Shown: positions 16,579 through 24,642 of the stretch, in pieces
Numbering within the stretch: position 1 is the first letter of the stretch
How the letters are laid out: each line of letters starts with the position of its first letter
DNA from: Frigoribacterium sp. PhB160
GTDB lineage: Bacteria > Actinomycetota > Actinomycetes > Actinomycetales > Microbacteriaceae
Direction of reading: 5' to 3'
Assembly: GCF_003751785.1 (NCBI RefSeq)
Contig: NZ_RKIE01000001.1
Span: 597,564-661,563 of the forward strand
DNA length: 64,000 nucleotides
Notes under the pieces: generated by a model
The model's database searches: none
Told to the model about the DNA's origin: nothing
The model's input: the letters and a program-made list of their open reading frames with translations, nothing else
Program-made: the position numbers and the translations under genes

Positions 16579-17409
16579 ATGAGACCGCTGCAGCAGACCA
16601 TCATCGCCGAGCTCGCCGTCAAGCCCGAGATCGACCCCGCGGCCGAGGTCGCGTCGCGCGTCGCCTTCCTCCGCGACTACCTCGAGGTCACGGGCGCCGC
16701 CGGCTTCGTCCTCGCGATCAGCGGCGGTCAGGACAGCACGCTCGCCGGTCGGCTCTGCCAGCTCGCCGTCGAGGGCGTCCGCCGCGACGGCGGCAGCGCC
16801 GAGCTCGTCACGGTCCGAATGCCCTACAAGGTGCAGGCCGACGAGGAGGACGCGCAGCTCGCGCTCCGCTTCATCGACGGCGCCGAGGGCGTCACGATCG
16901 AAGTCCAGCACGGCGTCGACGGCACGGCGCGTGCCCATGAAGAGGCCACGGGCGCCCCGATCACCGACTTCGCGAAGGGCAACGTCAAGGCGCGCACCCG
17001 CATGGTGGCGCAGTACGCCCTGGCGGGCGAACGCGGCATGCTCGTCGTCGGCACCGACCACGCGGCCGAGGCCCTCACCGGCTTCTTCACGAAGTACGGC
17101 GACGGCGGCGTCGACCTCACGCCGCTCACCGGCCTGAGCAAGGGCCAGGGCAAGGCGCTCCTCCGCCACCTCGGCGCCCCGGCCCGCCTGTACGAGAAGG
17201 CGCCGACCGCCGACCTGCTCGACGACGCCCCCGGACAGACCGACGAGGCGAACCTCGGCCTCACCTACGCCGACATCGACGCCTACCTCGAGGGCCGCGA
17301 CGTCGACGCCGCGGTCGCCGAGACCATCGAGGCGCGGTACCTCGCGACCGAGCACAAGCGGCGGGTGCCCGCCACGCCGCACGACACCTGGTGGCGCCCG
17401 CAGGCCTGA
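16579..17409 (+). CDS. nadE: NAD synthetase, ammonia-dependent
   Basis: A 276-residue NadE, which makes NAD from nicotinate adenine dinucleotide, ATP and ammonia. Seen: the PP-loop [55 protein letters not shown] and [20 protein letters not shown], all classic. The length equals single-domain NadE, without the glutaminase domain seen in many actinobacteria. The ATG at 16579 has no RBS but lies 7 bases after a TACTCT box. Confidence 0.97.
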   Translation: MRPLQQTIIAELAVKPEIDPAAEVASRVAFLRDYLEVTGAAGFVLAISGGQDSTLAGRLCQLAVEGVRRDGGSAELVTVRMPYKVQADEEDAQLALRFIDGAEGVTIEVQHGVDGTARAHEEATGAPITDFAKGNVKARTRMVAQYALAGERGMLVVGTDHAAEALTGFFTKYGDGGVDLTPLTGLSKGQGKALLRHLGAPARLYEKAPTADLLDDAPGQTDEANLGLTYADIDAYLEGRDVDAAVAETIEARYLATEHKRRVPATPHDTWWRPQA

Positions 17410-17434
17410 GCCCGCGGCCGTGGCGCACCGGTCC

Positions 17435-17455
17435 GGAGGCGCGGGGTGCGCCTCC
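17435..17455 (+). terminator. Terminator-like hairpin after nadE
   Basis: GGAGGCGC (17435-17442) and GCGCCTCC (17448-17455) form a perfect 8-bp stem with a 5-base loop 25 bases after the stop codon. No T-run follows. The left arm is one of the many GGAGGCGCG copies in the window. Confidence 0.6.
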
Positions 17456-17594
17456 CTACACCATCCGAGGCCATCGCGACCAGATCTCCCCGCTGCGTAA
17501 CAGCGGATGCTCAGGCGTGGTTGTGTCCTAGGTGCGGCTGATCCGGCCGCACCCGCATGTCGCACGACATGGACCCAGCAAGGAGCATCACACC

Positions 17595-17870
17595 ATGATC
17601 GGTCTCATCATCAGCCTCATCGTCATCGGCCTCATCGCCGGTGCGGTCGCTCGCCTCGTCGTCCCCGGCAAGCAGAACATCTCGATCCCGATGACGATCC
17701 TCCTCGGCATCATCGGCTCGTTCGTCGGCGGCTTCCTCGCCTACCTGATCTTCCCGGGCAGCAACCCCGACGGCTTCTTCCAGACCTCGGGCATCATCGG
17801 CTCGATCATCGGCGCGATCATCGTGCTCGTGATCTACCTCCAGGTGACGGGTCGTCGTCGCTCGCGCTGA
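17595..17870 (+). CDS. GlsB/YeaQ/YmgE-family small membrane protein
   Basis: A 91-residue protein with three hydrophobic helices and the family pattern LIAGAVARLVVPGK, ILLGIIGSFVGGFLAYLIF, GIIGSIIGAIIVLVIY. The family is stress-induced in many bacteria and is sometimes called transglycosylase-associated, but its molecular role is not established. AGGAG at 17581-17585 is 9 bases upstream of the ATG. The 185-base gap before it holds the nadE hairpin and probably its promoter. Confidence 0.93.
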   Translation: MIGLIISLIVIGLIAGAVARLVVPGKQNISIPMTILLGIIGSFVGGFLAYLIFPGSNPDGFFQTSGIIGSIIGAIIVLVIYLQVTGRRRSR

Positions 17871-17904
17871 CGCACCCCACCCGCGCGCTCGTGCGGGCGC
17901 CAGC

Positions 17905-17935
17905 AGGGCCCCGTGGCTACCCGCCGCGGGGCCCT
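17905..17935 (+). terminator. Rho-independent-type hairpin after the GlsB-like gene
   Basis: AGGGCCCCG (17905-17913) pairs perfectly with CGGGGCCCT (17927-17935), with a 13-base loop, followed by TTCG. Confidence 0.75.
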
Positions 17936-17964
17936 TCGCCGTGCCGGGGGAGTTGGCTCGGGGC

Positions 17965-18276
17965 ATGATCATCGTCTCCGGCCACCTGCTCGTCGACCCC
18001 GAGATCCGTGACGACTACCTGGCCGAGTGCCGGCAGCTCGTCGAGGCCGCGCGCGAGGCCCCCGGGTGCCTCGACTTCGCGCTCTCGCCCGACATCGTCG
18101 ACGACGGGCGCGTCAACGTCACCGAGCGCTGGGTCTCGCAGCAGGCGCTCGACGACTTCCGCGGCAGCGGTCCCTCCGAGGAGCAGGAGGCCGAGATCCG
18201 CGAGTCGCACGTGCACGACTACGTGCTGACGGGCCCCGAGGAGCCCTCGCTCTCCGAGAGCGGCGACCTGGCCTAG
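17965..18276 (+). CDS. Antibiotic-biosynthesis-monooxygenase-fold (ABM) protein
   Basis: A 103-residue dimeric alpha/beta barrel protein of the ABM family: MIIVSGHLLVDPEIRDDYLAEC, then APGCLDFALSPDIVDDGRVNVTERWVSQQALDDF and a C-terminal VHDYVL. Members act as small cofactor-free oxygenases or unknown-ligand binders. The ATG at 17965 begins the conserved domain and has GGGGGAG about 12 bases upstream; a GTG at 17941 would put that RBS inside the gene. Substrate unknown. Confidence 0.85.
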   Translation: MIIVSGHLLVDPEIRDDYLAECRQLVEAAREAPGCLDFALSPDIVDDGRVNVTERWVSQQALDDFRGSGPSEEQEAEIRESHVHDYVLTGPEEPSLSESGDLA

Positions 18277-18333
18277 GTCGTCCGCGCGTGGGCGCCGGCA
18301 GCGGCTCCGACGGCCGCGGCGCCGACGACCGTC

Positions 18334-19140
18334 TCAGTCGTTCCCGTCGATGCCGCCCAGCCGCTCGAGGACGCCCGTCAGGATGGTGCCGGCCGGGTCG
18401 GGCAGCACGTGGTGGTTGAGGTAGATGCCCTCGAGCCACGAGAGCACCTCGTCGGCGGGCAGGCCCACGGCGTCCCAGTCGACCCCGTCGACGGCGCGCG
18501 TGACGGGCGTCTCGGTACCGGGCAGCAGCCAGGCCTCGGCGATCGGCCGGTCGGGCGTGGTCGCCTCGGACGCCGACCAGAGCAGCGCGATCGGGTGCTC
18601 GCGGTCGTCCTCGACCGAGTCGTCGAGAGCGCCGTGCGACGACTCCTCGACGTGGTCGTGCTCGACGTGGCCGGCGCCCAGCCAGGGCAGCGTCAGCAGC
18701 TCGCCCTCGATGTCGACCTCGATCAGGTCGAGCTGGGCGGGCTCCTCGATCTCGCAGACCCAGAGGTCGAACCCGGCGTCGTGCCAGGCGGCGGCGTCGT
18801 CGACGTCGTCGACGAGGTCGGGCATGAGGGCCTGGACGTCGCTGATCAGCGCGGTCGACCAGGCGACGAGCAGCTCGGTGTCGGCGTCGTTCCACGGGCT
18901 CGCGACGGCGTCGTCGCCCCCCGCGTCGTGGAAGTGGTGCTCGACGCCGGAGGGCGTCGTCTCGAGGTGCACCTGGCCCGTGCCGAAGCCGACGTAGAGC
19001 GTGGTCTGCTCGGTCTCGTCGTCCCACTCGCCGAACAGGTTCGGCTTGCCGAGCGTCGTCGGCAGGGGGAGGCCGGCGGCGTGCCGGGCGCCGAGGGCGA
19101 AGACGGCGCGGAACCGCGTCGTCGGCAGCCGGAGGCTCAT
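18334..19140 (-). CDS. Conserved hypothetical protein, acidic
   Basis: A 268-residue acidic soluble protein without signal peptide or membrane helix. The N-terminal MSLRLPTTRFRAVFALGARHAAGLP and long Asp/Glu/His-rich stretches (for example EHDHVEESSHGALDDSVEDDREHP) are visible; I recognise no family. The ATG at 19140 has no clear RBS. A longer reading frame to 19485 runs across the hairpin-rich gap and the next gene and looks spurious. Function unknown. Confidence 0.7.
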   Translation of the reverse strand: MSLRLPTTRFRAVFALGARHAAGLPLPTTLGKPNLFGEWDDETEQTTLYVGFGTGQVHLETTPSGVEHHFHDAGGDDAVASPWNDADTELLVAWSTALISDVQALMPDLVDDVDDAAAWHDAGFDLWVCEIEEPAQLDLIEVDIEGELLTLPWLGAGHVEHDHVEESSHGALDDSVEDDREHPIALLWSASEATTPDRPIAEAWLLPGTETPVTRAVDGVDWDAVGLPADEVLSWLEGIYLNHHVLPDPAGTILTGVLERLGGIDGND

Positions 19141-19185
19141 GTCAGTCACTGCGGGTGTCCAATCGATCGACCCCCAGGGTAGATG

Positions 19186-19233
19186 GTCGCGGAGGCGCGG
19201 GGCGTCCTCCGCGACCGGTCCCGTGACGGGACC
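19186..19233 (+). other. Two consecutive perfect hairpins upstream of the CNNM/CBS genes
   Basis: Stem 1: GTCGCGGAGG (19186-19195) with CCTCCGCGAC (19206-19215). Stem 2: GGTCCCG (19217-19223) with CGGGACC (19227-19233), 3-base loop. They lie in the 259-base gap between two divergent genes, so they terminate neither; a structured leader or an inserted repeat is possible. The rest of the gap is featureless. Confidence 0.6.
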
Positions 19234-19399
19234 CGCGCCTCCCGCGCCCCGGCCCCGACCTTGCACCACCTGCACGTTCCCAGGGAGCGCGCGGCGACCG
19301 GCTCTATCTTCTGCGGAATGGACGACCCTCCCTCTCACATCCCCGCGCCCCTCCGGCTCGTGATCGCCCCGGCGACCGCACACGACGAGGAGGGGCGCC

Positions 19400-20845
19400 A
19401 TGAATGAGTTCGTCATGCTCGGCATCGGGCTCGTCCTCACCCTCGGCACCGGCCTCTTCGTCGCGTCCGAGTTCTCGCTGGTCAACCTCGACCGCTCCGA
19501 CCTCGAGGCCCGTCAGGCCCGCGGCGAGAAGCGACTCGGGCCCACGATCAAGGCCCTGCGCATCACCTCGACCCACCTGTCGGGCGCGCAGCTCGGCATC
19601 ACGCTGACGACGCTGCTCACCGGCTACACCTTCGAGCCGGCGATCAGCTCGCTGCTCGGCGGCCCGCTCACCTCCGTCGGCGTCCCCGAGGGCCTCGTGC
19701 CCGGCATCGGCGCCGTCGCCGGCATCGCGCTCGCGACCCTGTTCTCGATGGTCGTCGGCGAGCTCGTGCCGAAGAACTTCGCCCTCGCCCTGCCGCTCGC
19801 GACGGCCAAGCTCGTCGTGCCGTTCCAGGCGCTCTTCACGACGGTGTTCAAGCCCGTCATCGTGCTCTTCAACAACACGGCCAACGCCGTCATCCGGTCG
19901 ATGGGCATCGAGCCGAAGGAGGAGCTCTCCGGCGCCCGCTCGGCCGAGGAGCTCAGCTCGCTCGTCCGCCGCTCCGCGCTCGAGGGGGTGCTCGACGACG
20001 ACCACGCGACGCTGCTCGGGCGCACGCTGCGCTTCTCGGAGCACACCGCGGCCGACGTGCTCACGCCCCGCGTGCGCATGACGACGGTCCGCTCGACCGA
20101 CACGGCCGCCGCGATCGTCGAGACGTCGCTCAGCAGCGGCTTCTCGCGCTTCCCGGTGATCGGCGACGACTCCGACGACGTGCTCGGCGTCGTGCACGTC
20201 AAGCAGGCCTTCGCCCTGCCCCTGGCCGAGCGCGGCACCGTGCTCGCCTCGACGCTCGTCAGCGACGCGCGCTTCGTGCCCGAGTCGATGGGCACCGACA
20301 CCCTGCTCGGGCTGCTGCGTCGCGACGGCTTCCAGATCGCCGTCGTGACGGACGAGTTCGGCGGCACCGCCGGCCTCGTCACCCTCGAGGACCTCGTCGA
20401 GGAACTCGTCGGCGAGCTGGAGGACGAGCACGACCGCGCCCGCGTCGGCATCGTCCGCTCCGGCGGCACCGTGCTCTTCGACGCGTCGCTCCGTCCCGAC
20501 GAGCTGCAGGAACGCGCGGCGATCCGCGTCCCCGACGACGGCGACTACGAGACCGTGGCCGGCTTCGTCGCCGAGCGCCTCGACCGCCTGCCCGAGGTCG
20601 GCGACGAGGTCGAGATCGCCGGAGGCGCGCTGCGGGTCGAGCGCGTCGTCGGCACCCGCCTCGAGCGGCTGCGGTTCGTGCCGCGCGTCGAGGCGGGCGA
20701 CCTCGACGAGGCGGGCCGCGCCTCCTCGTCCCCCTCTCCCACCCCGGGCCACTCCGCCACGCCGGCGGAGACCGGCCGACGCGACGACCGCGCCGAGCAC
20801 GACCGCGTCGTGAACGCGCTGAAGGACGGTTCGACCCATGTCTGA
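19400..20845 (+). CDS. CNNM/CBS-domain (HlyC/CorC-type) membrane protein
   Basis: A 481-residue protein: N-terminal CNNM transmembrane domain (about 1-180, with SEFSLVNLDRSDLEARQARG and VVGELVPKNFAL), a CBS-pair (about 200-330, LTPRVRMTTVRSTD and DEFGGTAGLVTLEDLVEELVGEL) and a C-terminal CorC/HlyC transporter-associated domain with DYETVAGFVAERLDRLPEVGDEV. The family is linked to Mg2+/Co2+ efflux. The strong RBS GAGGAGGGG precedes the ATG at 19400. It overlaps the next gene by 8 bases. Confidence 0.93.
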   Translation: MNEFVMLGIGLVLTLGTGLFVASEFSLVNLDRSDLEARQARGEKRLGPTIKALRITSTHLSGAQLGITLTTLLTGYTFEPAISSLLGGPLTSVGVPEGLVPGIGAVAGIALATLFSMVVGELVPKNFALALPLATAKLVVPFQALFTTVFKPVIVLFNNTANAVIRSMGIEPKEELSGARSAEELSSLVRRSALEGVLDDDHATLLGRTLRFSEHTAADVLTPRVRMTTVRSTDTAAAIVETSLSSGFSRFPVIGDDSDDVLGVVHVKQAFALPLAERGTVLASTLVSDARFVPESMGTDTLLGLLRRDGFQIAVVTDEFGGTAGLVTLEDLVEELVGELEDEHDRARVGIVRSGGTVLFDASLRPDELQERAAIRVPDDGDYETVAGFVAERLDRLPEVGDEVEIAGGALRVERVVGTRLERLRFVPRVEAGDLDEAGRASSSPSPTPGHSATPAETGRRDDRAEHDRVVNALKDGSTHV

Positions 20846-21878
20846 GTACCTGCCCGGCATCATCTGGCTGGTGGTGCTGCTCGTCGTCAACGGCTTCTTC
20901 GTCGGCGCCGAGTTCGCCGTCATCTCCGCCCGACGCTCGCAGATCGAGCCCCGCGCCGAGGCCGGCAGCAAGGCCGCGAAGACGACGCTCTGGGCGATGG
21001 AGCACGCGACGCTGATGCTGGCGACCAGCCAGCTCGGCATCACGGTCTGCTCGCTCGTGATCCTCAACGTGTCGGAGCCGGCGATCCACCACCTGCTCGA
21101 GATCCCGCTCGGGCTCACGCCGCTGACGGCCGACGTCATCAGCGTCGTCGCCTTCGTCGTGGCGCTCGTGCTCGTGACCTTCCTGCACGTGGTCGTCGGC
21201 GAGATGATCCCCAAGAACCTCTCGTTCTCGGTGCCCGACCGCGCCGCGCTCATCCTCGCGCCGCCGCTCGTCTTCGTGGCCCGCGTGCTCAAGCCGGTCA
21301 TCTGGTCGCTCAACGGCATCGCGAACGGCGTGCTGCGGCTCTTCGGCGTGGAGCCGAAGGACGGGGCGACGAGCACGTACACGCTCGACGAGGTCGCGAC
21401 CATCGTCGTGCAGTCGACCCGCGAGGGGACGCTCGACGACCGCTCGGGCACCCTCTCGGCGGCCTTCGAGTTCACCACCCGCAAGGTGCGCGACGTCGAG
21501 GTGCCGGTCGACGACATGGTGCGCCTCGAGCCCGGCGCGACGCCGGCCGACATCCAGCGCGCCGTGGCCGCCCACGGCTACTCGCGCTACGTGCTGACCG
21601 ACGGCGCGGGCGAGCCGACGGGGTACCTGCACCTCAAGGACGTCATGGACCTCACCACGCCGGAGTCGTTCGACGCCCCCGTGCCGGAGAAGCGCATCCG
21701 ACGCCTCGGCGCCGTGCCGCACGAGGCCGACCTCGAGGACGCCCTCGCGTCGATGCGCCGGAGCGGCGCCCACGTGGCCCGCGCGGTCTCGGCGGACGGC
21801 GTGACGACGGGCGTGCTGTTCCTCGAGGACATCATCGAGGAGCTCGTCGGCGAGGTCGACGACGCGACGACGGTGTAG
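20838..21878 (+). CDS. CNNM/CBS-domain membrane protein, second copy
   Basis: A 346-residue paralog of the preceding protein: CNNM domain with GAEFAVISARRSQIEPRAEAGS and VVGEMIPKNLSF, then a CBS pair ending VLFLEDIIEELVGEVDD. It lacks the C-terminal CorC domain. The tandem arrangement with an 8-base overlap suggests a hetero-oligomer for divalent cation homeostasis, a common actinobacterial arrangement. Confidence 0.92.
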   Translation: MSEYLPGIIWLVVLLVVNGFFVGAEFAVISARRSQIEPRAEAGSKAAKTTLWAMEHATLMLATSQLGITVCSLVILNVSEPAIHHLLEIPLGLTPLTADVISVVAFVVALVLVTFLHVVVGEMIPKNLSFSVPDRAALILAPPLVFVARVLKPVIWSLNGIANGVLRLFGVEPKDGATSTYTLDEVATIVVQSTREGTLDDRSGTLSAAFEFTTRKVRDVEVPVDDMVRLEPGATPADIQRAVAAHGYSRYVLTDGAGEPTGYLHLKDVMDLTTPESFDAPVPEKRIRRLGAVPHEADLEDALASMRRSGAHVARAVSADGVTTGVLFLEDIIEELVGEVDDATTV

Positions 21879-21880
21879 CG

Positions 21881-21912
21881 CGGGCGGTCGGGCGGTCGGG
21901 CGGTCGGGCGGC
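21881..21912. repeat. 8-base tandem repeat (CGGGCGGT), about 4 copies
   Basis: Three exact copies of CGGGCGGT and a fourth with one change, immediately after the stop of the second CNNM gene, in the 65-base convergent gap. Confidence 0.9.
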
Positions 21913-21943
21913 CGGGGTCGTGCCCGGCTGCCGACGGTCCGCC

Positions 21944-22603
21944 CTAGGCCGTGGGCCGCGCGCCGGGGAGCTCGTGCAGCGCCTCGGCCGCGAGCTCGGC
22001 GGCGATGGGGTCGCGGGCGATCGTCGCCTCGCGGAGGGCCGCGAACTGCTCGCTCATGCCGCCCCAGGCCAGCACCTGCACGATGTTCGGCAGGCGGAGC
22101 TTGTACGCGAGGCCGTCGGTGACGTCGCGGCAGACCTTGCGCAGGGAGCCGTTGCCGCAGTGCTCGACGTACGTGTCGAAGAGGGCGACGGTGTGGGCGT
22201 TCAGGGCCGGGCCGTCCTCGCCCGCCACGTCGGCGAGGCAGACGTCGATCGCCGCGACGACCTGCCGCAGCACGGGCTCGGGCAGGCGGGGGACGGCGAG
22301 CCGCACCGCGCCTCCGTACAGGACGCCGAGGGTCTGGACGGCCTCGACCGCCTCGTCGGCCCGCGGCGTCGCGACGCGCGTGTAGCGGTTCGGCGCCATC
22401 TCGACGAGGCCGGCCCGCACGAGGTCGCCGAGCGCCTCGCGGATGGGCGTGCGCGACACCTGCAGCCACGTGATGAGCTCGTCGTCGTGCAGCCGCTCTC
22501 CCGGCTCGAGCGTGCCGTCGACGATCGCGTCGCGGATGCGCGTGCGCACCGTGTCGCGGAGCAGCTGGCGCTCGGCGGCGGGGGGAGAGGTGGGGATCGG
22601 CAC
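21944..22603 (-). CDS. GntR/FCD-family transcriptional regulator
   Basis: A 219-residue regulator: winged helix in the N-terminal 75 residues (RIRDAIVDGTLEPGERLHDDELITWLQVSRTPIREAL) and an all-helical FCD ligand domain. GTG start at 22603 with GGAG 6 bases upstream. Its promoter carries TATCCGATA (22654-22662), a likely autoregulatory operator. The target is not evident: the gene upstream (glpD) has its own regulator and terminator. Confidence 0.9.
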   Translation of the reverse strand: MPIPTSPPAAERQLLRDTVRTRIRDAIVDGTLEPGERLHDDELITWLQVSRTPIREALGDLVRAGLVEMAPNRYTRVATPRADEAVEAVQTLGVLYGGAVRLAVPRLPEPVLRQVVAAIDVCLADVAGEDGPALNAHTVALFDTYVEHCGNGSLRKVCRDVTDGLAYKLRLPNIVQVLAWGGMSEQFAALREATIARDPIAAELAAEALHELPGARPTA

Positions 22604-22638
22604 GGGGGCTCCGTTCGACGAGCGGCAGGGACCCGACG

Positions 22639-22662
22639 ACTGTAACGGAGAAATATCCGATA
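22639..22662 (-). promoter_or_regulatory. GntR promoter: -10 TACAGT with overlapping palindrome TATCCGATA
   Basis: On the minus strand, TACAGT (22639-22644) lies 36 bases before the GTG. TATC-C-GATA (22654-22662) falls in the -10/-35 spacer, the position of a repressor site. Confidence 0.5.
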
Positions 22663-22693
22663 CTGCCGGACGCGTGCCGGTGGTGACGCACGA

Positions 22694-22725
22694 GACCCGC
22701 CCGCCCCCGAGGGGACGAGCGGGTC
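22694..22725 (-). terminator. Hairpin downstream of glpD
   Basis: GACCCGC (22694-22700) and GCGGGTC (22719-22725) form a perfect 7-bp stem after the glpD stop and before the GntR promoter. Confidence 0.55.
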
Positions 22726-22743
22726 GGGGGTCGTGCGGGTGGC

Positions 22744-24498
22744 TCAGACCGCGGTGCTCGCGGCGGGCGCCTGGCTCGGCACCGGCTGCGACGCGACCTC
22801 GACGCCGTGCGAGGCGCGCAGCACCTCGACCGTCGCCGCGACCTCGGAGCGACGCTCGGCGTCGTCCCAGCCGAGGGCGTCGCCGAGGACGCCGGCGATC
22901 TCGTCGAGCAGCTCGAGCGAGACGCCGCCGACGAAGGCGAGGTTGGTCCGGCGCAGGACGACGTCGGCGAGGTGCACCGCGTCCTCGTGCTCGGCGAAGT
23001 ACGCGATCTCGGCGCGCGTCAGCTGCGGGTCGTTCGCGAGCGTCTCGGAGGGCTGGTCGAGCAGCACCTCGATGACGCTCTCGGCGCGGGTGCCGTAGCG
23101 CGTCAGCAGGCGGTCGACCTGGGCGCGGTCGAGGCCGTCGGCGTGCGCCGCGACCCACGTGGTGCGGGCCGCGTCGGTCGTCGGGAAGCCCTTGCCGCCG
23201 CCGATCGCCATGCCCGTCGTGTCGACGGGGCGCTCGACGCCGAGGCGCTTCGTGGCCTCGGTCGACAGGTGCGCCGAGAGGGCGCGGAAGGTCGTCCACT
23301 TGCCCCCGACGAGGCTGAGCACGGCCGAGTCGGGCAGGCCCGCGATCGGCGTCTCGACGATGCGGTAGTCGCGGGAGACGAATCCGGGCGCGGTGTCCTC
23401 GTGGCGCGGCAGCGGGCGGATGCCCGAGTAGCGGTACACGATGTGGTCGCGCGTGACGTCGATCTGCGGGAAGACGTGCTTGACGAGGTCGAAGAAGTAG
23501 TCGACCTCCTCCTCCGTGCAGACGGCCGGCTGCGACGGGTCGGCGTCGATGTCGGTGGTGCCGATGAGCACGCGGCCCTTGAGCGGGTAGATCAGGACGA
23601 TGCGGCCGTCCTCGTTCTCGAAGAAGATCTCGCGGCCCTTGGTGGCCTCGAGCAGCTCGGCGTTGTCGACGACGATGTGCGAGCCCTTGGTGCCGCCCAT
23701 GTACTGGGTCTCGCCGCCGAAGGCCTGGTTCGTGAGGTCGGTCCACGGGCCCGACGCGTTGATCACGACGTCGGCCGTCACGACGAACTCGGTGCCGCTC
23801 ACGACGTCGCGCAGCAGCACGCCGCCGTCGCGGGTGCCGACGGCCTCGACGTAGTTGGCGCTGCGGGCGTGGTCGCCAGCGGCCAGGCCGTCCTTCAGCA
23901 CGTCGAGCGCCAGGCGCTCGGGCTCGTGCACGGACGCGTCGTAGTAGGTGCCGGTGTACTTCACGCCCTTGTTGAGCGCGGGCATGTCGGCGAGGGCCGC
24001 GGCCTTGGTGCGGAACTGGTGACGGGGCACCGAGCCGCCGTCGCGCGAGAAGGAGTCGTACAGCGTCATGCCGACCTTGATGAGCAGCGCGCCGCGCTCC
24101 TTCGTCGAGCGCTGCTTGTGCGTCAGCATGCGCAGCGGGGCGTTGAGGATCCCCGAGAAGGTCGAGAAGATCGGCATCGTCGTCTGCAGCGGCTTGACGT
24201 AGTGGGGCGCGATCTTGAGGAGGCCGTTGCGCTCCTCCACGCTCTCGCGGACGAGGCGGAACTCGCCGTTCTCGAGGTAGCGGATGCCGCCGTGGATCAT
24301 GTGCGACGACGCGGCGGACGCGCCCGAGGCGTAGTCGGCACGCTCGACGAGCACGACGTCGACGCCCTGCAGCGCGAGGTCGCGGAACGTCGCGATGCCG
24401 TTGATGCCGCCCCCGACGACGACGACCTCGGCCGTCGGTCGGTCGGCGATGCGCGCGACGTTGGCGCGGAGGTCGTGTGTCTTCTTCGACTCGGTCAC
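22744..24498 (-). CDS. glpD: Glycerol-3-phosphate dehydrogenase, aerobic
   Basis: A 584-residue FAD-dependent GlpD that oxidises sn-glycerol 3-phosphate to DHAP at the membrane and feeds electrons to quinone. Seen: the dinucleotide-binding VVGGGINGIATFRDLALQG, SGASAASSHMIHGGIRYLENG, NASGPWTDLTNQAFGG, GTTDIDADPSQP and SLVGGKWTTFRALS. GTG start at 24498 with AGGAAGAAG upstream. It is divergent from the SorC-type regulator; the intergenic inverted repeats at 24550-24573 and 24618-24631 are candidate control sites. Confidence 0.96.
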   Translation of the reverse strand: MTESKKTHDLRANVARIADRPTAEVVVVGGGINGIATFRDLALQGVDVVLVERADYASGASAASSHMIHGGIRYLENGEFRLVRESVEERNGLLKIAPHYVKPLQTTMPIFSTFSGILNAPLRMLTHKQRSTKERGALLIKVGMTLYDSFSRDGGSVPRHQFRTKAAALADMPALNKGVKYTGTYYDASVHEPERLALDVLKDGLAAGDHARSANYVEAVGTRDGGVLLRDVVSGTEFVVTADVVINASGPWTDLTNQAFGGETQYMGGTKGSHIVVDNAELLEATKGREIFFENEDGRIVLIYPLKGRVLIGTTDIDADPSQPAVCTEEEVDYFFDLVKHVFPQIDVTRDHIVYRYSGIRPLPRHEDTAPGFVSRDYRIVETPIAGLPDSAVLSLVGGKWTTFRALSAHLSTEATKRLGVERPVDTTGMAIGGGKGFPTTDAARTTWVAAHADGLDRAQVDRLLTRYGTRAESVIEVLLDQPSETLANDPQLTRAEIAYFAEHEDAVHLADVVLRRTNLAFVGGVSLELLDEIAGVLGDALGWDDAERRSEVAATVEVLRASHGVEVASQPVPSQAPAASTAV

Positions 24499-24549
24499 GA
24501 GGAGCTTCTTCCTGACGATGGTGGTGCGGGTCGCGTGTCACGCGACGAG

Positions 24550-24573
24550 GGCACGAGATCGGGGCCTCGTGCC
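24550..24573. promoter_or_regulatory. Inverted repeat GGCACGAG-N8-CTCGTGCC
   Basis: A perfect 8-bp palindrome between glpD and the divergent regulator gene, 52 bases upstream of the glpD start. It could be an operator or a hairpin in the glpD leader. Confidence 0.5.
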
Positions 24574-24617
24574 GGTAACCTCATCGTCGACCCCTCGGAG
24601 CGAGGGTGCAACGTATC

Positions 24618-24631
24618 TGCACACATGTGCA
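24618..24631. promoter_or_regulatory. Palindrome TGCACA-N2-TGTGCA at the regulator start
   Basis: Perfect 6-bp half-sites 2 bases apart, 12 bases before the GTG start of the SorC-type gene. The position fits an autorepression site of a sugar-responsive regulator. Confidence 0.55.
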
Positions 24632-24642
24632 CGGAGGTCGTC

